DNA of 64,000 bases from Actinomadura sp. J1-007 (GCF_009793335.1 NZ_WING01000001.1:4526001-4590000), one strand, 5' to 3'. Numbered from the stretch's first letter, positions 35,405-44,160 are shown. The notes: generated from the sequence alone by a model not told the origin. Numbers and translations: made by a program.

Positions 35405-36438
35405 GCAGAGAGATCGCTGTGGTCTCGTTCGTGCAGACCGAGCACACGGGCGCGGACGCGGGGCTGTCGGAGACCGAGATGCTCGCGCCGCTGATCACCG
35501 AGATCAAGGAGCGGACCGGGCAGAAGCGGTTCGGGTTCACCTGCTCGGGCTCCAACGACTACCTGGCGGGCGCGCCGTTCTCGTTCGTGTCCGCGCTGGA
35601 CGCCGTCGGGGCGTGGCCGCCGATCTCGGAGAGCCACGTCGAGATGGACGCGGCGTGGGCGCTGTACGAGGCGTGGGTCAAGCTGCTGCACGGCGAGATC
35701 GACACGGCCCTGGTGTACGGGTTCGGCAAGTCGTCGCAGGGCGTGCAGCGCGAGATCGCGACGGCGCAGCTCGACCCGTACCACCTGGCGCCGCTCGGCG
35801 TGGACCAGGTGTCGCTGGCCGCGCTCCAGGCCCGCGCCTACCTGGACCGCGCCGGGGTCAAGGAGGACGACCTGCGGGCCGTCGCGGCGCGGTCGCGGGC
35901 GGCCGGGCACGACAACCCGTACGCGCTGCACCTGGACGAGCCGGACGCGGGCGAGGAGTACGACGTCGCGCCGCTGCGCCCGTACGACATCGCGCCGATC
36001 ACCGACGGCGCGGCGGCGATCGTCCTCGCGGCCGGGGACAAGGCCCGCGAGCTGTGCGAACGGCCCGCCTGGATCCGCGGCATCGACCACCGCAGCGACC
36101 CGCACTCGCCGGGCGCCCGCGACCTGTCGCGCTCGGAGTCGGCGCGGATCGCCGGGGAGAAGGCGGGCGCGGCGGGCGTCGAGGTCGCCGAGCTGCACGC
36201 GGCGTTCACGCACGAGGAGCTCATCCTGCGCGAGGCGCTCGGGATCGGCGAGGCGACCGCCGTGAACCCGTCCGGCGGGCCCCTGTCGGCCAACCCCGTG
36301 ATGGCGACCGGCCTGATCCGCATCGGCGAGGCCGCGGCCCGCATCCACGACGGCACGGCGACGCGGGTCCTCGGGCACGCGACGGCCGGGCCGTGCCTCC
36401 AGCAGAACCTCGTCTGCGTCCTGTCGGGAGAGAAGTAA
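35401..36438 (+). CDS. ltp4: lipid-transfer-type thiolase-like protein, Ltp4-like
   Basis: A 345-residue thiolase-fold protein. The start VSREIAVVSFVQTEHTG, then GFTCSGSNDYLAG, SESHVEMDAAWALYEAW, ELHAAFTHEE and NPSGGPLSANP, is close to what I recall of mycobacterial Ltp4 (Rv3522). By alignment with the cysteine-containing thiolase at 44161, the nucleophilic Cys position is Glu81, so classical thiolysis is unlikely. It should pair with the adjacent Ltp3-like protein and the DUF35 protein. An aldol-type or other non-thiolytic cleavage, or a structural role, is inferred. It is coupled at both ends (GTGA upstream, TAATG downstream). Confidence 0.78.
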   Translation: MSREIAVVSFVQTEHTGADAGLSETEMLAPLITEIKERTGQKRFGFTCSGSNDYLAGAPFSFVSALDAVGAWPPISESHVEMDAAWALYEAWVKLLHGEIDTALVYGFGKSSQGVQREIATAQLDPYHLAPLGVDQVSLAALQARAYLDRAGVKEDDLRAVAARSRAAGHDNPYALHLDEPDAGEEYDVAPLRPYDIAPITDGAAAIVLAAGDKARELCERPAWIRGIDHRSDPHSPGARDLSRSESARIAGEKAGAAGVEVAELHAAFTHEELILREALGIGEATAVNPSGGPLSANPVMATGLIRIGEAAARIHDGTATRVLGHATAGPCLQQNLVCVLSGEK

Positions 36439-37595
36439 TGGGAAACGCTTGCGCGATCGTCGGCGTGGGCCAGACGGCGTACAAGACCAAGCGGCTGGAC
36501 GTGTCGATGGCCGGGCTGCTGCGCGAGGCGGCGCGGCGCGCGCTCGACGACGCGGGGCTGACCTGGAAGGACATCGACGCCGTCGTCATCGGCAAGGCGC
36601 CCGACCTGTTCGAGGGCGTGATGATGCCCGAGGCGTACCTCGCCGACGCGCTCGGCGCCGCCGGCAAGCCGATCATGCGGGTGCACACCGCGGGATCGGT
36701 CGGCGGCTCCACCGCGATCGTCGCGGCGAGCCTCGTCCAGGGCGGCGTGCACGACCGCGTCCTCACCATCGCGTGGGAGAAGCAGTCGGAGTCGAACGCC
36801 ACGTGGGGCCTCACCGTGTCCGGGCCGTTCACCACCTCGCTCGTGGTCGGGGCGGGCGGCTACTTCGCGCCGCACATCCGCGCGTACATGCGCAGGTCCG
36901 GCGCGCCCGACCACATCGGCACGCTCGTCGCCGTCAAGGACCGGCAGAACGCGATCAAGAACCCGTACGCGCACCTGCGCATCCCCGGGATCTCCCGCGA
37001 GATGGTCGAGTCCACGCCGATGCTGTGGGAGCCGATCCGCTACCTGGAGACCTGCCCGTCGTCCGACGGCGCGTGCGCGATGGTGCTCGCGTCCGAGGAC
37101 GCCGCGAAGAAGGCCCCGAACAAGCCCGCCTGGGTGCACGGCACCGCGATGCGCTCCGAGCCGATCTTCTTCGCGGGCCGCGACACCGTGAACCCGCAGG
37201 GCGGCAAGGACGCGGCGGCCGACGTGTACCGGCAGGCCGGCATCGCCGACCCGCGCCGCGAGCTCGACGTCGCCGAGGTGTACGTGCCGTTCTCCTGGTA
37301 CGAGCCGATGTGGCTGGAGAACCTCGGGTTCTGCGGCGAGGGCGAGGGCTGGAAGCTCACCGAGTCGGGCGCGACCGCGATGGACGGCGACATCCCGTGG
37401 AACGCCTCCGGCGGAGTCCTGTCGTCCAACCCGATCGGCGCGTCCGGGATGATCCGCTTCGCCGAGGCGGCGCTCCAGGTGCGCGGCCTCGCGGGCGACC
37501 ACCAGGTGGACGGGGCGCGGCGCGCGCTCGGCCACGCGTACGGCGGCGGCGCCCAGTTCTTCGCGATGTGGGTCGTCGGCAGCGACAAGCCCTGA
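36438..37595 (+). CDS. ltp3: lipid-transfer-type thiolase-like protein, Ltp3-like
   Basis: A 385-residue thiolase-fold protein. The motifs IGKAPDLFEGVMMPEAYLAD, RVHTAGSVGGSTAIVAASLV, AWEKQSESNATW, VYVPFSWYEPMWLENLGF and GHAYGGGAQFF agree with mycobacterial Ltp3 (Rv3523). At the place of the nucleophilic Cys is Gly86 (HTAGSVGG), as in the cysteine-less side-chain-cleaving relatives. The Tyr-rich YVPFSWYEP region and the His of GHAYGG are candidate catalytic residues. It starts one base inside the ltp4 stop. It is probably a heteromeric enzyme with Ltp4 and the DUF35 protein acting on a steroid side-chain CoA ester; this is inference. Confidence 0.82.
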   Translation: MGNACAIVGVGQTAYKTKRLDVSMAGLLREAARRALDDAGLTWKDIDAVVIGKAPDLFEGVMMPEAYLADALGAAGKPIMRVHTAGSVGGSTAIVAASLVQGGVHDRVLTIAWEKQSESNATWGLTVSGPFTTSLVVGAGGYFAPHIRAYMRRSGAPDHIGTLVAVKDRQNAIKNPYAHLRIPGISREMVESTPMLWEPIRYLETCPSSDGACAMVLASEDAAKKAPNKPAWVHGTAMRSEPIFFAGRDTVNPQGGKDAAADVYRQAGIADPRRELDVAEVYVPFSWYEPMWLENLGFCGEGEGWKLTESGATAMDGDIPWNASGGVLSSNPIGASGMIRFAEAALQVRGLAGDHQVDGARRALGHAYGGGAQFFAMWVVGSDKP

Positions 37596-37636
37596 CCCCC
37601 CGCCCGCCCCTTCCCCCCGGCCCTGGAGGACGTCCG

Positions 37637-39238
37637 ATGGAGTTCAACCACGCCGACCTGTTCGAGGGAGTCGCGGACGCGATCGGGGACCGCGTCGCGC
37701 TCGTCTGCGGCGACCGGCGGCTCACCTACGCCGAGCTGGACGAGCACGCCAACCGCCTCGCCCACCACCTGGAGTCGGCCGGGGTCGGCCCAGGGCGGCA
37801 CGTCGCGATCCAGCTCTGCAACGGGATCGAGTACGCGGCGGCGATGCTCGCCGCGCTGAAGATCCGCGCCGTTCCGATCAACGTGAACTACCGGTACGTG
37901 GAGAGCGAGCTGGTCTACCTCTACCGCGACTCCGACGCCGTCGCGCTGCTGTACGACGTGGAGTTCGAGGAACGGGTCCGTCCCGCCGCCGAGCAGGCGC
38001 CCGAGCTGCGGCACCTGATCGCGGTCGGCGGCGAGCCCGCGATCCCGGGCGCGGTCGCGTACGAGGCGGCGCTCGCCGGGCGGCCGGGGACGCGGGGCTT
38101 CGCGCCCCGTTCGGGCGACGACACGTACGTGATCTACACGGGCGGGACGACCGGGATGCCGAAGGGCGTCATGTGGTCGACCGAGCAGCTGCTGTTCGCG
38201 TTCTGGAACCCGACGTTCCCGCGCCCCGCCAAGCCGGAGGACGTCGTCCGCCTCGCCGCCGAGGCCGGGCCGATGACCATGATGCCGGTGGCGCCGCTGA
38301 TGCACGGCGCGGCGCAGATGGCCACGTGGATCTCCTGGTGGATGGGCGCGACCGTCGTCTACACGCGCACGTTCGACGCGGCCGACGTGTGGCGGACGAT
38401 CGAGCGCGAGAAGGTCAACTCGCTCACCATCACCGGCGACGCGATGGCGATCCCGATGGCCGAGGAGCTGGCGCGCGGGTCGTACGACACCTCCTCGCTG
38501 CTCGCCTACGTCTCGACCGGCGCGATCTTCACCGGCGCCGTCCGGGACCGGATCCAGGCGCTGCTGCCGAGCACGGTCATCATGGACCGGTTCGGCTCGA
38601 CCGAGTCGGGCTCCACGGCCGAGGCCGTCGCGGGCTCGACGCCGGAGAAGGGCCTGCGCTTCGCGCCCGACGTCGAGAACGTCACCGTGCTGGACGACGC
38701 GCTCCGGCCCGTCCGGCCGGGCTCGGGCGTGATCGGCCAGGTCGCGCGCAGCGGCCACATCGCGCGCGGCTACTACAACGACCCGGAGAAGACGGCGCGG
38801 ACGTTCCCCGAGGTGGACGGGCGGCGCTGGCTGCTGACCGGCGACATCGCGACCGTCGAGGCGGACGGCTCGATCGCCGTGTACGGGCGCGGCTCGCAGG
38901 CGATCAACACCGGCGGCGAGAAGGTGTTCCCGGAAGAGGTCGAGGCCGTGCTGAAGGGCCATCCGGGCGTCTACGACGCGGTCGTGACCGGCATCCCCGA
39001 CCCGCGCTGGGGCAGCCGGGTCGCCGCCGTCGTCCAGCTCGCGGCTCCGGCGGACGCGTCGGCGGCGTCCGGGGCGGCGCCCTCCCCGGAGGAGCTGGAC
39101 GCCCACTGCCGCAAGGAGCTGTCGGGCTACAAGGTGCCGCGCGCGTACGCGTTCGTGGAGGAGATGAAGCGCTCGCCCGCGGGCAAGGCCGACTACCGCT
39201 GGGCCAAGCAGGTGGCCGAGGACTCCGCGTCCGCCTGA
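37637..39238 (+). CDS. fadD19: steroid side-chain acyl-CoA synthetase, FadD19-like
   Basis: A 533-residue adenylate-forming ligase. The start NHADLFEGVADAIGDRVALV, NVNYRYVESELVYLYRDSDA, the P-loop IYTGGTTGMPKGVMWSTEQL and INTGGEKVFPEEVEAVLKGH match mycobacterial FadD19. The end SPAGKADYRWAKQ, with the catalytic Lys, also matches. FadD19 activates C26/C24 steroid acids so that the cholesterol or phytosterol side chain can enter beta-oxidation. The ATG at 37637 has CTGGAGGA. It is 41 bp after ltp3, so it is probably in the same transcript. A GC hairpin follows the stop. Confidence 0.85.
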   Translation: MEFNHADLFEGVADAIGDRVALVCGDRRLTYAELDEHANRLAHHLESAGVGPGRHVAIQLCNGIEYAAAMLAALKIRAVPINVNYRYVESELVYLYRDSDAVALLYDVEFEERVRPAAEQAPELRHLIAVGGEPAIPGAVAYEAALAGRPGTRGFAPRSGDDTYVIYTGGTTGMPKGVMWSTEQLLFAFWNPTFPRPAKPEDVVRLAAEAGPMTMMPVAPLMHGAAQMATWISWWMGATVVYTRTFDAADVWRTIEREKVNSLTITGDAMAIPMAEELARGSYDTSSLLAYVSTGAIFTGAVRDRIQALLPSTVIMDRFGSTESGSTAEAVAGSTPEKGLRFAPDVENVTVLDDALRPVRPGSGVIGQVARSGHIARGYYNDPEKTARTFPEVDGRRWLLTGDIATVEADGSIAVYGRGSQAINTGGEKVFPEEVEAVLKGHPGVYDAVVTGIPDPRWGSRVAAVVQLAAPADASAASGAAPSPEELDAHCRKELSGYKVPRAYAFVEEMKRSPAGKADYRWAKQVAEDSASA

Positions 39239-39314
39239 CGTCCGGGCCGGCCGGGGCCCGCCGCCGGCCCGCCGCTCCGTCCTCCGGAGGGGCGGGTCTT
39301 GCCGGTGCCGGGTG

Positions 39315-39344
39315 GGCCCCGGGATCCTTGTGGGACCCGGGGCC
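39315..39344. terminator. hairpin terminator after the fadD19-like gene
   Basis: GGCCCCGGG (39315-39323) and CCCGGGGCC (39336-39344) form a perfect 9-bp stem with a 12-nt loop, 77 bp after the stop. The remaining 300 bp up to the MarR gene hold no coding frame with convincing character, only this hairpin and a MarR-type inverted repeat. Confidence 0.55.
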
Positions 39345-39499
39345 GCCGCTGGGAGCGCTTGTTAGCGGCCCTAACGAACACCATCCTACGCCCCGTCCGG
39401 ACCGGATCGCCTGGTCAGCGGTGTCTGGTGCGCCACACGACGGGTCCGCCGGCCCTGGCCCGCCGGAGGGCGGGGAGTAGAGTCTCCGGAAAAGAGTTG

Positions 39500-39512
39500 C
39501 TCTCGTTGAGAG
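39500..39512. promoter_or_regulatory. possible MarR auto-operator
   Basis: CTCTC-GTT-GAGAG (39500-39512) is a perfect short inverted repeat embedded in repeated GAGTT/GAGAGTTT words, 36 bp before the GTG of the MarR gene. Autorepression is usual for this family. The arm length is short, so the call is tentative. Confidence 0.4.
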
Positions 39513-39548
39513 TTTCTCGCGGGCGGCCCCAAGGAAGCGAGGTGCGGC

Positions 39549-40019
39549 GTGCCGACCCCGGAGCGCGCGCGGATGGTGCGGGAACTTCAGGTGGCGGTCC
39601 AGCGCAGCACGATGTTCACGGTACTGCTGCATCACACGACCGCGAGCAAGGCGGGCATGAACGTCACCGACTCGCAGTGCATCAACGCGCTGACCCTGGA
39701 CGGCCCGCAGACGCCGGGCCAGCTCGCCCAGCTCATGGGCATCACCACCGGCGGCGCGATCACCGCCGTGATCGACCGGCTGGAGAAGGCCGGCTACGTC
39801 AAGCGCACCCGCGACGCGGGCGACCGGCGGCGCGTGATCGTCGAGCTCGTCCCGGAGAACGCGGCGCGGTTCGGGGAGTACTTCGGGCCGATCGGCCAGG
39901 TCTTCGAGGAGCGCATCAGCGGCTACACCGACGAGCAGGTCGGCTTCATCCTCGACTGGATGCGCAGCAGCAACGAGGCGATGCCCCAGGTCATCGAGGA
40001 GATCCGCCGCCTGCCCTGA
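39549..40019 (+). CDS. MarR-family regulator
   Basis: A 156-residue winged-helix regulator. The recognition helix region is GQLAQLMGITTGGAITAVID (near residue 60) and the wing KRTRDAGDRRRVIVEL. The GTG start has AAGGAAGCGAGG upstream. It follows the fadD19-like gene in the same direction but behind a hairpin and its own inverted repeat, so it is probably a separate unit. It might sense an acyl or aromatic CoA or acid and regulate nearby catabolic genes; the target is not shown by the sequence. It is convergent with the TetR gene. Confidence 0.85.
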   Translation: MPTPERARMVRELQVAVQRSTMFTVLLHHTTASKAGMNVTDSQCINALTLDGPQTPGQLAQLMGITTGGAITAVIDRLEKAGYVKRTRDAGDRRRVIVELVPENAARFGEYFGPIGQVFEERISGYTDEQVGFILDWMRSSNEAMPQVIEEIRRLP

Positions 40020-40023
40020 CCGG

Positions 40024-40043
40024 CTGGCGCGCCGGGGCGCCAG
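40024..40043. terminator. small hairpin between convergent regulators
   Basis: CTGGCGC (40024-40030) and GCGCCAG (40037-40043) with a 6-nt loop, placed 5 bp after the MarR stop and 21 bp before the TetR stop. It probably serves both. Confidence 0.45.
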
Positions 40044-40063
40044 GCGCCCTGCGACCGCCGGGC

Positions 40064-40639
40064 TCAGGGGACCAGGCGTCCCCTGAGCAGGTCCATCAGC
40101 GTCGCCTGCACGTCCGACACGGCGCGGGACGGCTGGAGGGCCCGCCAGTCGAGGGCGACGGTCAGCACCATGCCGAAGACCGCCGACGCGGCCGTCCCGA
40201 CGTCGAGGTCGGAGCGCAGCTCGCCGGACGCGACCGCGTCGCGCAGCACGTCCGCGATCACGCCGATGGCGCGCTCGCGGATGAGGCGCGCGGCGTGCTG
40301 CCAGTCGCCGCCCGACCGCCACGTCTCGGCGATGAGGATCCGCGCGAACGGCTCGTGCTCGCCGATGAACGCCAGCTCGGCGGCCACCACCGCCTCCAGC
40401 GCGCCGAGCGGCGGCAGGCCGGCCGCGGCGTCGCGCAGCGCGGTCGCGAGGCGGTCGACGCCGTACTCCAGCAGCGCCGCGAACAGCGCCGCCTTGCTGC
40501 CGAAGTTGTAGTAGACGGTGCCCTTCGCGACGCCCGCCCGCTCGGCGATCTGGTCGACGGTCGTCGCGGCGAGCCCGCCCTCGGCGATCAGCTCGATCGC
40601 CGCCGTGAACAGCCTCTCCCGGGTGGCGGTCCGGCCCAT
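40064..40639 (-). CDS. TetR-family repressor of the exporter operon
   Basis: A 191-residue repressor. The helix-turn-helix TVDQIAERAGVAKGTVYYNF is near residues 28-47, with the family-typical FGSKAALFAALL after it. A C-terminal ligand domain ends in LLRGRLVP. The ATG at 40639 is favoured by GAGGGGCG just upstream; the GTG at 40654 is an alternative. It is the last gene of a minus-strand operon (ATPase, permease, TetR), 28 bp from the permease. The operon's promoter region contains a perfect 14-bp palindrome that is its likely operator, so it would repress itself and the exporter. Confidence 0.85.
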   Translation of the reverse strand: MGRTATRERLFTAAIELIAEGGLAATTVDQIAERAGVAKGTVYYNFGSKAALFAALLEYGVDRLATALRDAAAGLPPLGALEAVVAAELAFIGEHEPFARILIAETWRSGGDWQHAARLIRERAIGVIADVLRDAVASGELRSDLDVGTAASAVFGMVLTVALDWRALQPSRAVSDVQATLMDLLRGRLVP

Positions 40640-40667
40640 CGCCCCTCGTCTCACGGTCGCGGCGCGC

Positions 40668-42785
40668 TCAGAGCTGGAGCGCGGGGTGCAGCCGCTTCAT
40701 CGTCCACACCCGGTTGTGCCGGACGGCGAGCGCGGTGAGCGCGAGCCCGCCCGCGAGGAACGCCGCCAGCACCGCACAACCCTGCCACACCGAGGCGAGG
40801 TCGCCGCCACCGATCAGGTGCCGCACCGCGTCCACCACCCACGGCATCGGCAGGTACGGCCGGATCGCCTGGAAGAACGCCGGGCTCGTCTCGATCGGGT
40901 ACGTCCCGGCGGCGGAGGTGAGCTGGAGCATCAGCAGCGCGAGCGCGATGATCCGGCCGACCGGCCCGAACCGGGCGTTCACCCACTGCACGACGGCGAG
41001 GAACGCGGCGGCGGCGAGCACCAGGAACGCGACCAGCCCCGGCCAGTGCACCGCCTGGAGCCCGAGCCCGAAGTGCAGGACGGCGAGCACCACCCCGACC
41101 TGCCCGGCGCCGACCGCGACGGCGGGCAGCCAGCCCGCGAGCGCCACCCTCCAGCCGGGCGCGGTGCCCGCGAGCGCGCGCGGGTTCAGCGGGCGCAGCA
41201 TCATGTAGATGATCATCGCGCCGACCCAGAGGGCGAGCGGCACGAAGAACGGGGCGAAGCCCGTGCCGTAGTTGGGGGCCTTGTTGTCGGTCGCGCTCGC
41301 GAGCCGTACCGGGTCGCTCATCATCCCGGCGCGGGCGTCGCGCTCCTTGGACCCGTAGTCCGGCACCTGCCGGACGCCGTCGTCCAGGCCGTTCGCGAGC
41401 TTGCGGCCGCCGTCGGAGAGCTGGCCGAGCGCGGTCTCCAGGGACACCGCGCCGCCCGACAGCCGCCCGAGCCCGTCGCGCAGGTCGCCCGCGCCCCCGG
41501 ACAGCGTGCCGAGCCCTCCGGTGAGCTGGGACGATCCCGCCAGGAGCTTCCCGGCGCCCGCGTTGACCTGGCGCGTGCCGGCGTTCAGCCGGTCCACGTC
41601 GCGGCGCGCCTGCGCCACCTTTCCCGCGAGGCCGGGCGCCGCCCGCGCGATGGTGCGCGCGCCCTTCTCGACCGCGCGGGCGTCCGCTGCGACCTTGCGC
41701 AGGTCGCCGGTGTGGCCGCGCACGTACCCGTCCACCTGGCGGGCGACGGTCACGACCTGCCCGGCCGCGCGCGTGAGGTCGCCGCGGACGTCCGCCGGGA
41801 CCTCGGGATGCGCGTCGAGGTAGCGCTTCAGCTCCGCCCGCGCCGACTCGGCCCGCGTGACGGCGGCGGACGTCTGCGCCGGGAGCCGCCCCGCGCCGTC
41901 CGCGAGGGCGTCGGCCCCTCGGGCGACGGCCAGGGCCGCCTGCCGGATCTCCGGCGCGTTCTCGCGCAGCAGCGGAACGAGCGTGTCGCCCGCCCTGTCC
42001 ACGACCGAGGTGAGGCGCTGCATGCCCTGCGCGACCTGGCCGGTGCCGGAGCGCAGGTCGTCCAGCCCGCTCGTCAGCCGCCCGCTGCCGTCGCGGGCGG
42101 TGTCGATGCCGCCCTTCAGCTTCCCGGCGCCCGCCTTCGCGTCGTCCGCGCCCTTGGCGAGCTTCCCGGCGCCGTCCTCGGCCTGGCCCGAGCCGTCCGC
42201 GAGCTTGCCCGCCCCATCGGCCGCCTCGCCCAACTTCCCGTGCAGCTTGCCGAACGACACGAAAATCTGGTCGAGGTAGCCGCGCACGGCCTTGCTCCCT
42301 GCCGCGCTGCCGATCTCCTTGAACGCGGCCTGCGCGAGCGTCCCGACGACGTAGTTGTTCGCGTCGTTCATCTGGAGCTTGAGCCCGGCGGGGGAGGGCG
42401 TGCCGTTCCCTGAGGGCGACGCGATCCGCGCACTGAAATCCGACGGGATCGTCAGCGCCATGTAGTAGCGGCCCGAACGCACCCCGTCCGCCGCCTTCTC
42501 CGCGTCCACCGTCTTCCAGTCGAACACCTGCCGCTTCTTCAGCTCGTCGGCGAGGTCCCGGCCCGCGTGGACGGTCTTGCCGTTCGCCTTGGCGGGCTGG
42601 TCGTCCACCACCAGCGCGACCGGGACGTGCCGCAGCCGGGCGTACGGGTCCCAGAACGACCACAGGTACAGCCCCGCGTACAGCAGCGGCAGCAGGACGA
42701 GCCCGGCCAGCGCGATCCGCGTCAACCGGTTGCGCTGGAAGCGGCGCAGCTCCAGGCCGCCCGACGCCAGTGCGGGAAGCCTCAT
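40668..42785 (-). CDS. YhgE/Pip-type ABC-2 permease with long coiled extracellular region
   Basis: A 705-residue membrane protein. One N-terminal helix (LTRIALAGLVLLPLLYAGLY) is followed by an extracytoplasmic region of about 430 residues. That region contains many short Gly/Ala/Asp repeats of the type GAGKLADGSGQAEDGAGKLA (heptad-like, phage-infection-protein/YhgE style). Five to six C-terminal helices with the ABC-2 exporter fold follow, starting AGMMSDPVRLASATDN. The repeats are also seen in RND/MmpL-linked actinomycete exporters. It overlaps the ATPase gene by 4 bp (ATGA). With that ATPase it probably exports a lipid, peptide or drug; the cargo is unknown. Confidence 0.85.
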   Translation of the reverse strand: MRLPALASGGLELRRFQRNRLTRIALAGLVLLPLLYAGLYLWSFWDPYARLRHVPVALVVDDQPAKANGKTVHAGRDLADELKKRQVFDWKTVDAEKAADGVRSGRYYMALTIPSDFSARIASPSGNGTPSPAGLKLQMNDANNYVVGTLAQAAFKEIGSAAGSKAVRGYLDQIFVSFGKLHGKLGEAADGAGKLADGSGQAEDGAGKLAKGADDAKAGAGKLKGGIDTARDGSGRLTSGLDDLRSGTGQVAQGMQRLTSVVDRAGDTLVPLLRENAPEIRQAALAVARGADALADGAGRLPAQTSAAVTRAESARAELKRYLDAHPEVPADVRGDLTRAAGQVVTVARQVDGYVRGHTGDLRKVAADARAVEKGARTIARAAPGLAGKVAQARRDVDRLNAGTRQVNAGAGKLLAGSSQLTGGLGTLSGGAGDLRDGLGRLSGGAVSLETALGQLSDGGRKLANGLDDGVRQVPDYGSKERDARAGMMSDPVRLASATDNKAPNYGTGFAPFFVPLALWVGAMIIYMMLRPLNPRALAGTAPGWRVALAGWLPAVAVGAGQVGVVLAVLHFGLGLQAVHWPGLVAFLVLAAAAFLAVVQWVNARFGPVGRIIALALLMLQLTSAAGTYPIETSPAFFQAIRPYLPMPWVVDAVRHLIGGGDLASVWQGCAVLAAFLAGGLALTALAVRHNRVWTMKRLHPALQL

Positions 42786-43550
42786 CGGCGGACCTCCTCC
42801 AGAAGCCGGACCGGCGCCGCGAACTCCGCGGCCGGTCCGAGGTCATGGCAGGACGCGACCACCGTCACGCCCGCGTCGGCCACCGCGCGCAGCCGCCGCC
42901 ACAGCTCCCGCTGCCGTTCGAACGGGAGCCCTTCGTCCACGTCGTCCAGCAGGAGCAGGCCGGGCTCGCCGACCAGCGCGAGCGCGACGCCGAGCAGTTG
43001 CGCCTCGTCCGGCGCGAGGTCCTCGGCCAGGGTCTTCGGGTCGAGCCCCCCGATCCCGGCCCGTTCGAGCGCCGCGCGGACGCGTCCGCGCCGTCCGCGC
43101 CACCGCCCGAGCAGCCCCTCGTGCAGGTCCAGGGCCTCGCTCACGTGCTCGCCCACGGTCAGCGCCGGGTCGAGGTCGGTCACGCCCGGCACGATCCCGA
43201 GCGCCGCCACCCGCTGGACGGCCCGCAGGTCGCGCGGGATCCGGTGCGTCCCGATCACGGCCGTCCCGCCACTCGGCCTCATCCGCCCGCCGAGCGCCAG
43301 CAGCAGCGCGGTACGCCCCGAACCGGCGATCCCCCGACCGCGGCGAGCCCGCCCGCCGGGACGTCCAGGTCAACGCCCTGGAACACCCAGCCGCGCGACC
43401 CGCGCAACGACAGGTCTCGCGCCCGCACGGGCAGCCCCCGCGAAGGGACCGCTCCGGGGCGGCCCCCTCCGTCCCGGAGCGGTCGTGCCCAGGGACGGCC
43501 GCTTCGGTCCCCCCGGCCGCGGCGGCCGTCCCTGGAGTCTCGGACGTCAT
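42782..43550 (-). CDS. ABC transporter ATP-binding protein (two frame breaks)
   Basis: Nucleotide-binding subunit for the YhgE-type permease. Reading needs two added bases, both in five-base C runs on the plus strand (43435-43439 and 43331-43335). The result is MTSETPGTA ... LPVRARDLSLRGSRGWVFQG, then Walker A GIAGSGRTALLLALGG (Lys replaced by Arg), then GTHRIPRDLRAVQRVAALG. The signature is weak (LAEDLAPDEAQLLGVALAL). Walker B is GLLLLDDVDEGL and the switch His is in SCHDL. An Arg in place of the Walker A Lys and a non-canonical signature suggest unusual ATPase behaviour. It is the first gene of the operon and a perfect palindrome lies 21 bp upstream. Confidence 0.75.
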
Positions 43551-43570
43551 CACGGTCCCTCAGAATTTGA

Positions 43571-43584
43571 ACTGACCGGTCAGT
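43571..43584. promoter_or_regulatory. perfect 14-bp palindromic TetR operator
   Basis: ACTGACCGGTCAGT is a perfect palindrome 21 bp upstream of the ATPase start. It lies in an AT-richer stretch (TTGAACTGACC ... AGTACAAAT) that looks like a promoter. The TetR gene that closes the operon is the natural ligand. The same half-sites (ACTGAC and GTCAGT) recur at 48046-48059. Confidence 0.7.
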
Positions 43585-43734
43585 ACAAATCTAACCCCGA
43601 GAGGACGGTGCACCCCCACGTCCGGGTGGTGACCTCCACCACCTGTCCGCAGGGAGCCGTTCGACACGGAAACGGGCCGGTGACCTCGCCCACACATCTA
43701 TTGGATCGAGCGTCTGACATGGCAGACTCCGCCC

Positions 43735-44141
43735 ATGACGGACTCGAAGGCACCGCGCCTCTCCACGGCCGGACGGTTCCCGCGCCCGGCCCGCGCGCTC
43801 GCCGGCACGCTCGCCACGATGGGCACGCTGCACTTCCTCGCGCCGAAGCCGTTCGACGCGATCGTCCCGCGCGGCTCCCCGGCGGCCCGCGCACCTGGAC
43901 GCACCTCAGCGGCCTGGCCGAGCTGACCTGCGCCGCCGCGATCGCCCTGCCCACCACCCGCAAGGCGGGCGCCCTCGCCGCCGCGGGCCTGTTCGTCGCG
44001 GTCTTCCCGGCCAACGTCAAGATGGCCCGCGACTGGCGCCGCCGCCCCCTCCCCCTGCGCGCCGCCGTCTACGCCCGCCTGCCCCTCCAGGCCCCCCTCA
44101 TCGCCTGGGCCCTCTCAGTGGCCCGCTCCGCAGACCGCTGA
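43735..44141 (+). CDS. DoxX-like small membrane protein (frame broken near 43873)
   Basis: About 135 residues after repair, with four hydrophobic segments. The first part is ARALAGTLATMGTLHFLAPK. After one added G at 43873-43874 it continues PRGLPGGPRTWTHLSGLAEL and AGALAAAGLFVAVFPANVKM. The His in GTLHFLAPKPF and the LSGLAEL segment fit the DoxX/DoxD-like family. Such proteins are small membrane proteins of the redox-stress type, and many have no known partner. It is a single gene between the exporter promoter and the convergent thiolase gene. Confidence 0.7.
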
Positions 44142-44160
44142 CCCCGGCCCCTGGGTGGGG

